The notes: generated by a model from the sequence alone, not told the origin. Positions 27,908 through 37,325 are shown, counted from the stretch's first letter. The stretch is 64,000 nt of DNA from Nocardia transvalensis (GCF_015477765.1 NZ_JADLQQ010000004.1:558001-622000), one strand, 5' to 3'. Numbers and translations are program-made.

Positions 27908-28390
27908 GTGAATGTCGACGTGACAGCGCTGCCCGGAATCGGGGTACGCAAGGACTTCGAGGCACGATCCGGCCGCCGGATCGGGGTGGTCTCCCACCGT
28001 GACGGCGGCATCGACCTGATCGTCTCCAAGACCGACGATCCGGACGCCTGCGCCGCCCAGATCCCGTTGACCACCGACGAGGCCGCGGTCCTGGCCAACC
28101 TGCTCGGCGCGCCGCAGTTGGTGGAGAAGCTCAACGCCGACCATCGCGATATGCCGGGCATCATCACCCGTCAGTTGCCCATCGGTGACTCCTCGCCCTT
28201 CCAGGGACGCGCACTCGGCGAGACCCGCATGCGCACCCGCACCAAGGCGTCCATCGTCGCGGTCATGCGGGCCGGGCAGGTCTACCCGTCGCCGGGCCCT
28301 GATTTCGTCCTGGCCGCCGATGACCTGCTGGTCGTGGTCGGTACTCCGGATGGGCTGGATGCGGCCCTCGCGATCCTGACCGACGGGTGA
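27908..28390 (+). CDS. Cation:proton antiporter regulatory subunit (KhtT-like)
   Basis: A 160-residue cytosolic protein. The first half (VTALPGIGVRKDFEARSGRR) is the N-terminal domain of antiporter regulatory subunits. Residues about 75-160 form a TrkA-C/RCK_C ligand-binding domain (GRALGETRMRTRTKASIVAV, then FVLAADDLLVVVGTPDGL). Such subunits gate CPA2 antiporters in response to nucleotides such as c-di-AMP. The antiporter gene starts one base after this stop codon, which fixes the partnership. GTG 27908 lies seven bases after TAGGGT, another leaderless-type start. Confidence 0.88.
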   Translation: MNVDVTALPGIGVRKDFEARSGRRIGVVSHRDGGIDLIVSKTDDPDACAAQIPLTTDEAAVLANLLGAPQLVEKLNADHRDMPGIITRQLPIGDSSPFQGRALGETRMRTRTKASIVAVMRAGQVYPSPGPDFVLAADDLLVVVGTPDGLDAALAILTDG

Positions 28391-28391
28391 T

Positions 28392-29621
28392 GTGGTGGGA
28401 TCGACTGCACTCGCCCTCGTTCAACTCGGTTCCATCCTGTTCGCCCTGGGGGTGCTGGGGCGGGTCGCAGGCCGCTTCGGCATGTCGCCGATCCCGCTGT
28501 ATCTGCTCGGTGGCCTGGCCTTCGGCCAAGGCGGTGTGATCGAGCTGGAGTCCGCCACCGAATTCGGCCATGTGGCCGGGGAGATCGGGGTGGTGCTGCT
28601 GCTGTTGCTGCTCGGTCTGGAGTACACCGCGCCGGAGCTCATGACGGGACTGCGAAGATCCTGGGTGGCCGGCGTGGTCGACCTGGTCGCCAATGCGACC
28701 CCGGGCGTGGCGGTGGCATTGATACTCGGCTGGGGGCCGACCGGTGCCGTCACCATGGGCGGGGTCACCTACATCTCCTCCTCGGGGATCGTGGCCAAGG
28801 TGCTCAACGATCTGGGCCGGCTCGGCAACCGCGAGACGCCCGTGGTGCTGACCATCCTGGTGTTCGAGGATCTGGCGATGGCGGTGTACCTGCCGGTCCT
28901 CACCACGCTGCTGGCGGGGATCGGCTTCATGGCCGGATTGCGTTCCCTGGCGATCGCGTTGCTGGCGATCACCGTCGTGCTGGTCGTGGCGCTGCGTTAC
29001 GGCCGGTACGTGTCGGCGATCGTGGACAGCGCCGATCGGGAGGTGTTCCTGCTCAAGCTGCTGGGTGCGGCGTTGCTGGTGGCCGGGGTGGCCTCGTCGT
29101 TGAACGTATCGGCCGCGGTCGGGGCGTTCCTGCTGGGCATCGCGATCTCCGGCTCGACCGCGCAGAATGCGGCCAAACTGCTCGAGCCGTTGCGCGATCT
29201 GTTCGCGGCCATCTTCTTCGTGGCCTTCGGGCTGAACACCGACCCGCGTAGTATTCCGCCGGTCCTGGGCTGGGCGGTCCTGCTCGCGGTGGTCACCACG
29301 CTGACCAAGATCGGCACGGGGTGGTGGGCGGCGCACCGGCAGGGCATCCGGCGGCTGGGTGCGGCTCGCGCGGGCGCCGCGCTGGTGGCGCGCGGCGAGT
29401 TCTCCATTGTCATTGCGGGACTGGCGGTGACGATGGGGGCGGTCAGCGCTGAACTGGCCGCGCTGGCCTCGGCGTATGTGCTGTTGATGGCGGTGCTCGG
29501 GCCGATCGCCGCCCGTGTGGTCGAGCCCGCGGTGCGGATGGTGAAGCGGCGGGAACAGGCTCCCGTCGCGGTCGAGTCGGAGACGGCCGGGGCGGGAGCG
29601 CCGCGGGCAGGGGACCGATAG
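28392..29621 (+). CDS. CPA2 family cation:proton antiporter (KhtU-like)
   Basis: A 409-residue membrane protein with about twelve helices and no cytoplasmic NAD-binding domain. Diagnostic blocks are LYLLGGLAFGQGGVIELES, VVLLLLLLGLEYTAPELMTG, YISSSGIVAKVLNDLGRLGN and VVLTILVFEDLAMAVYLPVL. With the preceding TrkA-C subunit it forms a two-gene K+/H+ or Na+/H+ exchanger of the KhtTU type, where the RCK-like part is a separate protein. The start is GTG 28392, immediately after the previous stop codon. It faces the rhomboid-like gene tail. Confidence 0.9.
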   Translation: MVGSTALALVQLGSILFALGVLGRVAGRFGMSPIPLYLLGGLAFGQGGVIELESATEFGHVAGEIGVVLLLLLLGLEYTAPELMTGLRRSWVAGVVDLVANATPGVAVALILGWGPTGAVTMGGVTYISSSGIVAKVLNDLGRLGNRETPVVLTILVFEDLAMAVYLPVLTTLLAGIGFMAGLRSLAIALLAITVVLVVALRYGRYVSAIVDSADREVFLLKLLGAALLVAGVASSLNVSAAVGAFLLGIAISGSTAQNAAKLLEPLRDLFAAIFFVAFGLNTDPRSIPPVLGWAVLLAVVTTLTKIGTGWWAAHRQGIRRLGAARAGAALVARGEFSIVIAGLAVTMGAVSAELAALASAYVLLMAVLGPIAARVVEPAVRMVKRREQAPVAVESETAGAGAPRAGDR

Positions 29622-29630
29622 CGGCGCGGA

Positions 29631-30395
29631 TCAGGTGGTCGGGGCCCGCTCACCGCGGGAGTGCCCGCCGATCCGCTCCAGCCACCGCGAGACGGCGACG
29701 GCCACGGCTCCGACGAACACGCCGATCACCAGCGCGGTGAGGTGGCCGTAATCGGTGAACGTGCGCCCGTGCCACGCCCCGAAGGCGAACCAGCCGAGCA
29801 GCCCGGCGATCCAGATCAGCCGGGCGGTGCCGCGCAGATGATAGGTCAGCGTCCCCAGCACGGCCGAAAAGCCGTACGAGGCACCGACATCGGCGGCCAC
29901 CACCACCTTCAGCGGGATCAGCCGGTGGTCGACGGCGTAGGCGATCCCGGTGACCACGGCCAGCGTGGCGGCGACATGGCCGGTGGCGAAGACGAGGATC
30001 CAGCGCAGGGTGCCCAGCCAGCGCTCGGCGAAGGCCATCACGGTGAGAAAGCCGAGGACGGTCACCCACGGGAATCCGCCCTCGGTCCAGAACGCCGAGG
30101 CGACCAGCACCTGCACCGGATCGCGGCGCATATTGTGCAGATTCGTCGACGCCGACAGGATCAGCCGGTGCCCGGCGAAATCGCTGATGCCCCGCAACGT
30201 CCACCAGGTCACGAACAGGGTGAACGCGTAGGCGCAGCTGGCGGGCGCGCCACCGAGGAAGTCGTGCACGGCGCGCAGCGGGCGGTACCACCGCGGGCGG
30301 CGGTGCCACCGGGTCCGTAGCGCACGCCATTCGGCTGCGAGGTCGATCGTGCGGGTCCACGGGGACCGGTAATAGTTCAGCACGGAGGCACCCAC
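29631..30395 (-). CDS. Rhomboid-like integral membrane protein
   Basis: A 254-residue protein with six or seven predicted helices. The segment RDPVQVLVASAFWTEGGFPW matches the loop after helix 1 in actinobacterial rhomboid-like proteins, followed by GFLTVMAFAERWLGTLRWI and FATGHVAATL. VVAADVGASYGFSAVLGTLT takes the place of the rhomboid GxSG motif (here DVGASYG), and FGAWHGRTFTDYGHLTALVI provides histidines. It may be an intramembrane serine protease or an inactive relative. The start is uncertain: GTG 30395 and GTG 30383 both fit. It is divergent from eutB. Confidence 0.7.
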   Translation of the reverse strand: MGASVLNYYRSPWTRTIDLAAEWRALRTRWHRRPRWYRPLRAVHDFLGGAPASCAYAFTLFVTWWTLRGISDFAGHRLILSASTNLHNMRRDPVQVLVASAFWTEGGFPWVTVLGFLTVMAFAERWLGTLRWILVFATGHVAATLAVVTGIAYAVDHRLIPLKVVVAADVGASYGFSAVLGTLTYHLRGTARLIWIAGLLGWFAFGAWHGRTFTDYGHLTALVIGVFVGAVAVAVSRWLERIGGHSRGERAPTT

Positions 30396-30629
30396 GCCGA
30401 TCAGTCTCGCGTGTCCCGGGCGCGCTCGCCCGTCGACGCGCCCGCCGGAAGTTGCGTACGGGTGTGGCGCACATCGCGGTCCGTGGCTGTGGGCAAAAGG
30501 CCAGCTCAGTCGCATTCTGGTGGGGGAGGGTGCCGCGGCGACATCTCGGCGCAATATTCGCCAACCGGACGGCAACATTGTCCGATCAGAATCGGCAGCC
30601 GTGATATCGGCGGGCGGAGGAGGACTCGT

Positions 30630-32042
30630 ATGACGGTGTATCGGCAGTCCCTCGGCGGCACCACCTACACCTTTCACGGTCTGGTGGAGCTGTTGGCGAA
30701 GGCCACACCGCAGCGCAGCGGCGACGAACTGGCCGGATGCGCGGCCGGATCGGATGCCGAGCGCGCGGCGGCACAGTGGGCGCTGGCGGAGGTGCCGTTG
30801 CCGGTCTTCCTGACCGAACCCGTGGTGCCCTATGAAACCGACGAGGTGACCCGGCTGATCATCGACACGCACGATCGAGTGGCGTTCGCGCAGGTGTCGC
30901 ATCTGACGGTCGGCGGGTTGCGGGACTGGTTGCTGGCGACGGCCGCTCGCGACGACGCGGCGGCGACACTGGCGGCGGTGTCGCGCGCACTGACGCCGGA
31001 GATGGTGGCCGCGGTGAGCAAACTGATGCGCAATCAAGACCTGATCGCCGTCGCCCGTGCCGTGGACGTGCGCTCCGCATTTCGGACCACGATCGGAATA
31101 CCCGGCACGCTGGCGACCCGGCTGCAGCCCAACCACCCGACCGACGATCCGCGCGGGATCGCCGCCGCGGTTCTGGACGGCCTGCTGCTCGGCTGCGGAG
31201 ACGCCGTGATCGGCATCAATCCGGCCACCGATTCGCCCCGCGCGACAGCGGATCTGCTGATGCTGCTGGACGAGGTGCGCCGCCGCTTCGACATCCCCAC
31301 CCAGTCGTGTGTGCTGGCGCATGTCACCACCACCCTGGAGTTGATCGAATCCGGGGCGCCGGTGGATCTGGTGTTCCAGTCGATCGCCGGGACCGAGGGC
31401 GCCAATTCCGGCTTCGGCGTGAATATTTCGCTGTTGCGGGAGGCCAACGAGGCCGGTCGCTCGCTGGGCCGCGGCACCGTCGGCAACAACGTGATGTATC
31501 TCGAGACCGGGCAGGGGTCGGCATTGAGCGCGGGCGCGCATCTGGGCACCGACGGCCGCCCCGTCGATCAGCAAACCCTCGAGACCCGCGCCTACGCCGT
31601 TGCGCGCGACCTGGATCCGCTGCTGGTCAACACCGTGGTCGGCTTCATCGGCCCGGAATACCTCTACGACGGCAAGCAGATCATCCGCGCCGGGCTGGAG
31701 GATCACTTCTGCGGCAAGCTGCTCGGCCTGCCCATGGGTGTGGACGTCTGCTACACCAACCACGCCGAGGCCGACTCCGACGATATGGATACCCTGCTGA
31801 CCCTGCTGGGCGCCGCGGGCGTGGCCTTCGTCATCGCGGTGCCGGGCGCCGACGACGTCATGCTCGGCTATCAGAGCCTCAGCTTCCACGATGCGCTGTA
31901 TGCGCGAAAGGTGTTGGGGCTCGCGCCCGCTCCGGAATTCGCCGCGTGGCTCGACGGTCTCGGCATGCTGGACGCGGCCGGTCGCATCCGTGAGGTCGCG
32001 CCGCTGGCCTCGCCCCTGCGTGCGCTGGCGGGGACCCGATGA
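30630..32042 (+). CDS. eutB: Ethanolamine ammonia-lyase large subunit EutB
   Basis: A 470-residue TIM-barrel subunit of the adenosylcobalamin-dependent enzyme that converts ethanolamine to acetaldehyde and ammonia. Typical blocks are SHLTVGGLRDWLLATAARDD, FRTTIGIPGTLATRLQPNHP, GINPATDSPRATADLLMLLD, FQSIAGTEGANSGFGVNISL and NVMYLETGQGSALSAGAHLG. GLPMGVDVCYTNHAEADSDD is also characteristic. Length is normal (about 455-475). ATG 30630 follows GGCGGAGGAGGACTCGT. eutC overlaps by four bases (ATGA). No shell proteins, aldehyde dehydrogenase or reactivase are nearby. Confidence 0.95.
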   Translation: MTVYRQSLGGTTYTFHGLVELLAKATPQRSGDELAGCAAGSDAERAAAQWALAEVPLPVFLTEPVVPYETDEVTRLIIDTHDRVAFAQVSHLTVGGLRDWLLATAARDDAAATLAAVSRALTPEMVAAVSKLMRNQDLIAVARAVDVRSAFRTTIGIPGTLATRLQPNHPTDDPRGIAAAVLDGLLLGCGDAVIGINPATDSPRATADLLMLLDEVRRRFDIPTQSCVLAHVTTTLELIESGAPVDLVFQSIAGTEGANSGFGVNISLLREANEAGRSLGRGTVGNNVMYLETGQGSALSAGAHLGTDGRPVDQQTLETRAYAVARDLDPLLVNTVVGFIGPEYLYDGKQIIRAGLEDHFCGKLLGLPMGVDVCYTNHAEADSDDMDTLLTLLGAAGVAFVIAVPGADDVMLGYQSLSFHDALYARKVLGLAPAPEFAAWLDGLGMLDAAGRIREVAPLASPLRALAGTR

Positions 32043-32845
32043 GCGCCGCGGTGGCGTGGGAGCCGGAGGATCCCCGAGACTTCTGGAGCGAACTGCGGCG
32101 CAGCACCCAGGCCCGGATCGGGCTCGGGCGGGCCGGGGACGCGCTGCCGACCAGGCAGGTGTTGGTGTTTCGGGCCGCGCACGCGGCGGCACGCGATGCG
32201 GTGCACACGCCGCTCGCGGTGCCGGAGCTCACCGCCCGGGCGGCGGCGATCGGGCCGGGGGATCCGGTGTGGGTGCGCAGCCGGGCCCTCGACCGCTCGG
32301 AGTACCTGCGCCGGCCGGATCTGGGACGATTGCCGGAAACCGAATCGGGACAGGGCTTCTCGGAACTGCGCGCGACCGGCGCGGATATCGGGGTCGTGCT
32401 GGCGGACGGGTTGTCGCCGCGGGCGCTGCACGATCACGGCGTCGCCATGCTGGCCGCGTTGAAAGACGAACTGGGGCAACAGTACCGGTTCGCACCGCCG
32501 GTGATCGCGACCCAGGCGCGGGTGGCCATCGGCGACCACATCGGCCACGCGCTGGGGGTGAGCACCGTGCTGGTGCTGATCGGCGAGCGGCCGGGGCTGT
32601 CGGTCGCCGACAGCCTCGGCATCTACCTCACCCACCTGCCACGGCCCGGCCGCGCCGACTCCGAGCGCAACTGCATCTCCAATATCCATCCGCCCGACGG
32701 GCTGGGTTACGCGGCCGCGGCGAAGATCGCCGCCGGACTCGTGGCCGGGGCGCGCCGGCTCGGCCGCTCCGGCGTGGATCTCAAGGACACCACCGACCGC
32801 ACCGAACTGCCTTCCTCGACCGGACGGGTCCTCGACGTCGGATGA
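32039..32845 (+). CDS. eutC: Ethanolamine ammonia-lyase small subunit EutC
   Basis: A 268-residue partner of EutB that completes the cobalamin-binding site. The segments STQARIGLGRAGDALPTRQV, FRAAHAAARDAVHTPL, VGIGDHIGHAL-type text here reading VAIGDHIGHALGVSTVLVLI, and GERPGLSVADSLGIYLTHLP match EutC. CISNIHPPDGLGYAAAAKIA near the end is the cobalamin-proximal block. The ATG at 32039 overlaps the eutB stop in ATGA, so translation is coupled. Ethanolamine would serve as a nitrogen or carbon source released from phosphatidylethanolamine. Confidence 0.94.
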   Translation: MSAAVAWEPEDPRDFWSELRRSTQARIGLGRAGDALPTRQVLVFRAAHAAARDAVHTPLAVPELTARAAAIGPGDPVWVRSRALDRSEYLRRPDLGRLPETESGQGFSELRATGADIGVVLADGLSPRALHDHGVAMLAALKDELGQQYRFAPPVIATQARVAIGDHIGHALGVSTVLVLIGERPGLSVADSLGIYLTHLPRPGRADSERNCISNIHPPDGLGYAAAAKIAAGLVAGARRLGRSGVDLKDTTDRTELPSSTGRVLDVG

Positions 32846-32848
32846 CGG

Positions 32849-33679
32849 TCACCGTCGCGGTGGGTCGAAAGGCCCGTCGGAGAAGGGTTCCCGCTTCGGC
32901 GCGGGGCCGCGGCTGGGCCAGTACCGGCTCGCGTACTGGCCCCGGATGCGGCTGAGATCGGGTTCGTCCGCATCGGTGACGCCCACCTGCAGGAGCAGCA
33001 GCATGGTGACCATGCTGACGCCGACGATCAGCGGGGTCAGCAGCTGGTGGGCCTGGGCGCCCACCGGAGCGGGGACGTGAGACGCCACGTGCGCGTGCAT
33101 GGCGAACATGCCCGTGTAGTGCATACCGCACACGGCCACACCCATGATCATCGCCGAGCCGACCGTGGCGAGGATGCCGCGCACGTGCAGGGTGAACCAC
33201 AGGGCCGCGGTCGCCGCCACCACCGCGATGGCGATCGACAGGGTGACGATCCAGGGGTCGTACCCCACGGCCGCATCGGTTTTCATCGCATACATGCCCG
33301 AGTAGTGCATGGCACCCACGCCGAGACCGGTGACCGCCCCGCCGGTCAGCAGCGCGAACAGCCCGCCGTGGCGGCGCACCACGATCGACAGCCCCACCCA
33401 CACCACGACCATCGCAATCATCGCGCTGAACAGCGTGATGGGCACGTCGTAGCGGATGGTGGCCTCGCGCACCGAAAAGCCCAGCATCGCAATGAAATGC
33501 ATGACCCAGATGCCGGTGCCGCCGAGCGCGATCGCCGCGGTGGCGATCCATCCGCCGCGACCCGGGCTCGTCCGGGCCCGCACCATGCAGCGCAGGGCCA
33601 GCAGCGACCCGATGACGGACATGGCATATGCCACAACGGGTGTCAGCCACCCATAGCTGAAGTGGTCGATTTCCAGCAT
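32849..33679 (-). CDS. MHYT-domain integral membrane protein
   Basis: A 276-residue protein with seven predicted helices and three MHYT-type motifs near the outer ends of helices: WVMHFIAMLGF, GAMHYSGMYAM and CGMHYTGMFAMHAH. The Met, His and Tyr residues are proposed to bind copper or sense oxygen, CO or NO. There is no GGDEF, EAL or kinase domain attached; the tail is a short charged stretch. ATG 33679 is set by AGGAGTCCGC just upstream; the frame continues to 34240 but would overlap the next gene. Its 3' end lies three bases from that of eutC. Confidence 0.88.
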   Translation of the reverse strand: MLEIDHFSYGWLTPVVAYAMSVIGSLLALRCMVRARTSPGRGGWIATAAIALGGTGIWVMHFIAMLGFSVREATIRYDVPITLFSAMIAMVVVWVGLSIVVRRHGGLFALLTGGAVTGLGVGAMHYSGMYAMKTDAAVGYDPWIVTLSIAIAVVAATAALWFTLHVRGILATVGSAMIMGVAVCGMHYTGMFAMHAHVASHVPAPVGAQAHQLLTPLIVGVSMVTMLLLLQVGVTDADEPDLSRIRGQYASRYWPSRGPAPKREPFSDGPFDPPRR

Positions 33680-33915
33680 GCGGACTCCTGGCCAGTACGC
33701 CTTCTTCGACGACTGCGTCGCCGACAGTGCCGAACAGTAGCCAAAAAACCGCAGGTAGAAAATTTGCGCTAGAAGGATTGGAAATATTAGCTGAGTTTGC
33801 TGGTGAGCATGCGCCCAGCTAGCGGCCCCGTAGCCGATCCGCATCCACGACAGCGGTGGGTGTCGAGAATGCTCGACAGATCCGGGCTGATCGGGCAATT
33901 CACCGCGGCAGGGCG

Positions 33916-35508
33916 CTAGGGTCCGGGGTGGAGGTGGGAGCGGAGGTCCAAGTGGCGGATGACGCGGTCGACGATGTCGGTGGGGGCCATGGGCTCTCGA
34001 CGGGCGGCCAGCGCCTCGGCACGGCCCGCCGCGTGAATGTCGTTGGTGAGGCGGCGGATTCGGGCGGTGAGGAGCAGGGTGCGGTCGGTGGTGACGGCGA
34101 CGGTGGGGTCGGCGCCGGTGCCGAAGGTCGGGCGGGTCGCGAAACCGTCGCGCAGGCTGCGGTAGATCTCGTCGGAAAGCTGTTCGGCAGCGGCGATCTG
34201 GTCCAGGCGGGCCAGTTGGGCGTCGCGAATGCGATGCCACAGGCGGTGTTCGAATTCGTGATCGTCCTCCGCGTCGGCGCGCACCCCGCTCGCGTGCACC
34301 ACCGAGGGCAGGGTCGGGCCCTGAACCAACAGGGTGAACAGGACGACCGCGAAGGCGACGAACAGAATCACGCTGCGGTCCGGGAACGGTTCACCGGTCT
34401 TCGTGGTGAACGGAATCGCCAGTGCCAGAGCCACTGTCACCACACCGCGCTGGCCGGCCCACCACGTCACGAGGGTTTCGCGCCAGGTGTAGGGCTCGTC
34501 GGCCGCGCGGCGCCGCCACCACCGGTGCAGCACCGACCATGTCGCCATCAGCCACCCCAGCCGCAGGGCGACGACGACGGCGATCGTCGCGGCGGCGATG
34601 CCGAGCAGGGACGGCCAGTCGCCGCTCACCGCCTGCAGGGCGCTGCGCAACTCCAATCCGACCAATCCGAAGGCGAATCCGGTCACCAGCATCTCGGTGA
34701 TCTGCCAGAACGAATCGCCCATCAGCCGATAGGCGCTGCCGCAGGATCCGAGCGCCGCCTCGGTCAGATACAGCGAGCACACCAGGGTCGCCAGCACCGC
34801 GGAACCACCCCACGCGGTGGCCGAACCGTACGCGGCGAAGGGCAGGAGCAGCCCGAGCGCGACCTGCCAGCTCGGCTCCGCGAGCCGGCGGGTCAGCAGG
34901 CTGCCGCACCAGCCGAGCCCGAGCCCCACCGCGACGGCCACGACGGCCGAGACCGCGAGATCCCACAGCGCTCCCCACCCCGAGAAGTGGCCGGTGACCA
35001 CCACCTGCACCGCGACGGTGTAGAGGACCGCCGAGGTGACGTCGTTGAACAACCCCTCACCCTCGAGCGCCGCCACCAGCCGCCGCGGCAGCCCGAGCCG
35101 CCCGGCCACCGCCGCCACCGCCACCGGGTCCGGCGGGGCCACCAGCGCACCCAGCACCAGGGCGGCGGCGAACGGCACCGCCGGACGCCAGGCGTGGACC
35201 ACCGCCGCGACCGCCACCGCCGTGGCCGCCACCAGCCCCACCGCCGTCAGGGTGATCGCACCCCATCCGGCCGCGATCTGCCGCCACGACGTGCGCCGTG
35301 CCGAGGCGTACAGCAGCGGCGGAAGGACGAGCGGCAGAATGAGATTCGGATCGATATGGGTGTGCGGCACGAACGGCGCCACGGCCAGCCCGCACCCGAA
35401 CAGCGTCATCAGCACCGTCGGCGCCAAGCCGGTGCGGCGGGCTACCGGTTGCGCGAGAATCGTCGCGAACAGCAGCACGAACACCAACACCAACTTGTCC
35501 ACGATCAC
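33916..35508 (-). CDS. CPA1 family Na+/H+ antiporter, downstream copy
   Basis: A 530-residue protein: about 390 residues of transmembrane antiporter, then a cytoplasmic helical tail. Typical blocks are LVLPPLLYASARRTSWRQIA, LGALVAPPDPVAVAAVAGRL, LVAALEGEGLFNDVTSAVLY and TWWAGQRGVVTVALALAIPF. The PPDPVAV and EGEGLFND motifs hold the ion-binding acidic residues. It exchanges Na+ or K+ for protons at the membrane. A same-strand paralogue of identical length lies 91 bases upstream. I chose GTG 35508 because it makes the two N-termini equivalent; no ribosome-binding site is clear. Confidence 0.88.
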   Translation of the reverse strand: MIVDKLVLVFVLLFATILAQPVARRTGLAPTVLMTLFGCGLAVAPFVPHTHIDPNLILPLVLPPLLYASARRTSWRQIAAGWGAITLTAVGLVAATAVAVAAVVHAWRPAVPFAAALVLGALVAPPDPVAVAAVAGRLGLPRRLVAALEGEGLFNDVTSAVLYTVAVQVVVTGHFSGWGALWDLAVSAVVAVAVGLGLGWCGSLLTRRLAEPSWQVALGLLLPFAAYGSATAWGGSAVLATLVCSLYLTEAALGSCGSAYRLMGDSFWQITEMLVTGFAFGLVGLELRSALQAVSGDWPSLLGIAAATIAVVVALRLGWLMATWSVLHRWWRRRAADEPYTWRETLVTWWAGQRGVVTVALALAIPFTTKTGEPFPDRSVILFVAFAVVLFTLLVQGPTLPSVVHASGVRADAEDDHEFEHRLWHRIRDAQLARLDQIAAAEQLSDEIYRSLRDGFATRPTFGTGADPTVAVTTDRTLLLTARIRRLTNDIHAAGRAEALAARREPMAPTDIVDRVIRHLDLRSHLHPGP

Positions 35509-35599
35509 CGACAGTGCTCGTTCCAGCTGAGAACCGACCAAGCGGTTCCTGAGGCCCGTCGGGTGTAAAACGCCTGGACCGGTGATATCGGTCGCAGGG

Positions 35600-37192
35600 T
35601 CAGAACAGGGGCGACGGGCGCGGCATATCCAGGCGGCGCATGACGCGGTCGACCAGATCCGGCGGCATCTCGCGGCGGGCCGCCAGCGCCTCGGTGCGCC
35701 CGGCCTCGAGGACCTCGTTGCTGATCTCGCGGATGGCGTCGGTGAAATGCGTGGCGCGCTCGACGGCCTTGGTGTCGGCGACCTCGGCCTGTTCGGCGGC
35801 GTCCGGATCGGCGCGGGCCAGGCGGCGTTCGAAGTTCTCACGCAATCGCCGATAGATGTCTTCGGGCAGATCCTCGCGGTCGGCGATCTGCTCCAGCCGG
35901 GCCAGTTCGGCCCGCAGAATCCGCGTCCACAGGCGGCGTTCCAGTTCCCGTTCGACCTCGGTGTCGGCTTGGACGTGCGTGGCTCGCACGATCAGCGGGA
36001 GCGTCGGCCCCTGCAGCAGCAGGGTGAACAGCACCACGGCGAAGGCGATGAACAGGATTCGGTCCCGGCCCGGGAACGGCGACCCGTCGGCGGTGGTCAA
36101 CGGCACGGCCAGCGCCAGCGCCACGGTGACGACCCCGCGCATACCGGCCCACCACGTGACGATCGACTCACGCCAGGTGTACGGCTCGTCGGTGTCGTGC
36201 CGGCGCCACCACCGGCCGCCCATGGCCGTGGTGATCAGCAGCCACGCCAACCGCAACAGCACGACCACCGCGATGACGGCCGCCGTCCCACCCAGCAGTT
36301 TCGGCCACTCCGGCCCCGCGGCCGTCAGCACGGTCGTGAGTTCCAGTCCGATGAGCCCGAATGCGACACCGGTCACCAGCAGATCGATGACCTCCCACAC
36401 CGAATCGCCGACCACGCGAAAGGCACTGTCGCTGAAATCCGTTGCGGCATCGACCAGATACAGCGCACAGATCAGCACCGCGAGCACCGCCGAACCGTGC
36501 CAGAACTCGGCCAGCCCGTAGGCGCCGAACGGCAACAGCAGACCGAGGGCCACCTGCCAGGTGGCCTGTCCGAGTTTGCGCATCAATCGGCTGCCCGCCC
36601 AGCCCAGGACCACCCCGACCGCGATCGCCACCACCGCCGAGATCACGAAATCCAGTGCGGTGTGCCAGGCCGAGAAGCGCCCGGTGAGCACGGCCTGCAC
36701 GGCCACGTTGTAGAGCACCACCGCGGTCACGTCGTTGAACAGCCCCTCGCCCTCGAGCATCGCGACCAACCGGCGCGGCAGCCCGAGCCGCCCGGCCATG
36801 GCGCTGACCGCCACCGGATCCGGCGGCGCGACAACCGCACCCAGCGCGAGGGCCGCGGCCAGCGGCACCGCCGGGTACCACGCATGGAACACCGCCGCCA
36901 CCGCGAACGCCGTCGCCACCACCAAACCGACGGCGCGCAACAGGATCGGCAGCGCGTTCGCGGCGAACTGCTGCCAGGAGGTGCGCCGCGCCGAGGCATA
37001 CAGCAGCGGCGGCAGCACCAGCGGCAGAATCAGATCCGGCTCGATATCGATGCTCGGCACGAACGGAATCACCGCGAGGATCAGCCCGAACACGGTCATC
37101 AGCACGGCCGGAGCCAGGCCGATGCGCCGGCCCAGCGGCTGGGCGAGAATCGCCGCGAACGCCAGCACGAAGATCAAGACCAACTGCTCCAC
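35600..37192 (-). CDS. CPA1 family Na+/H+ antiporter, upstream copy
   Basis: A 530-residue antiporter closely related to its downstream neighbour. The same landmarks are present: LVLPPLLYASARRTSWQQFA, LGAVVAPPDPVAVSAMAGRL, LVAMLEGEGLFNDVTAVVLY and TWWAGMRGVVTVALALAVPL. The cytoplasmic tail (about 120 residues) ends MPPDLVDRVMRRLDMPRPSP, again parallel to the paralogue. The shared order, length and tail show a tandem duplication. ATG 37192 begins MEQLVLIFVLAFAAIL, directly entering helix 1. It should exchange Na+ or K+ for H+; differences between the copies may reflect ion preference or pH range. Confidence 0.9.
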   Translation of the reverse strand: MEQLVLIFVLAFAAILAQPLGRRIGLAPAVLMTVFGLILAVIPFVPSIDIEPDLILPLVLPPLLYASARRTSWQQFAANALPILLRAVGLVVATAFAVAAVFHAWYPAVPLAAALALGAVVAPPDPVAVSAMAGRLGLPRRLVAMLEGEGLFNDVTAVVLYNVAVQAVLTGRFSAWHTALDFVISAVVAIAVGVVLGWAGSRLMRKLGQATWQVALGLLLPFGAYGLAEFWHGSAVLAVLICALYLVDAATDFSDSAFRVVGDSVWEVIDLLVTGVAFGLIGLELTTVLTAAGPEWPKLLGGTAAVIAVVVLLRLAWLLITTAMGGRWWRRHDTDEPYTWRESIVTWWAGMRGVVTVALALAVPLTTADGSPFPGRDRILFIAFAVVLFTLLLQGPTLPLIVRATHVQADTEVERELERRLWTRILRAELARLEQIADREDLPEDIYRRLRENFERRLARADPDAAEQAEVADTKAVERATHFTDAIREISNEVLEAGRTEALAARREMPPDLVDRVMRRLDMPRPSPLF

Positions 37193-37280
37193 GGCGGTCC
37201 AGTCTGCTGGCGGCGCCGGGGAAAGTCACCGACCGCTGCGGCGCGTCCGCTTGCGGCGGAAAGGTTTTCCGCAGAAACGA

Positions 37281-37310
37281 CGAGCGCCGCCGGAACTTCG
37301 GCGGCGCTCG
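37281..37310. terminator. Terminator hairpin at the end of sigA
   Basis: Twelve-base perfect arms CGAGCGCCGCCG and CGGCGGCGCTCG with loop GAACTT, 15 bases beyond the sigA stop codon and 88 bases before the start of the upstream antiporter copy. It separates sigA transcription from the antiporter pair on the same strand. Confidence 0.85.
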
Positions 37311-37325
37311 TGTGCGGGTAACGAC

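Noticed and set aside
30396..30629. Cobalamin riboswitch before eutB
   Set aside because: No B12-box-like conserved sequence or expected fold could be recognised in the 234 bases.
29631..32192. 853-codon minus-strand frame through eutB
   Set aside because: Only the 30395-29631 part is a real gene (rhomboid-like); the rest is antisense to eutB and low complexity.
33856..37321. Two 570-codon plus-strand frames opposite the antiporters
   Set aside because: They are His/Arg/Gln-rich shadows of two well-supported antiporter genes.
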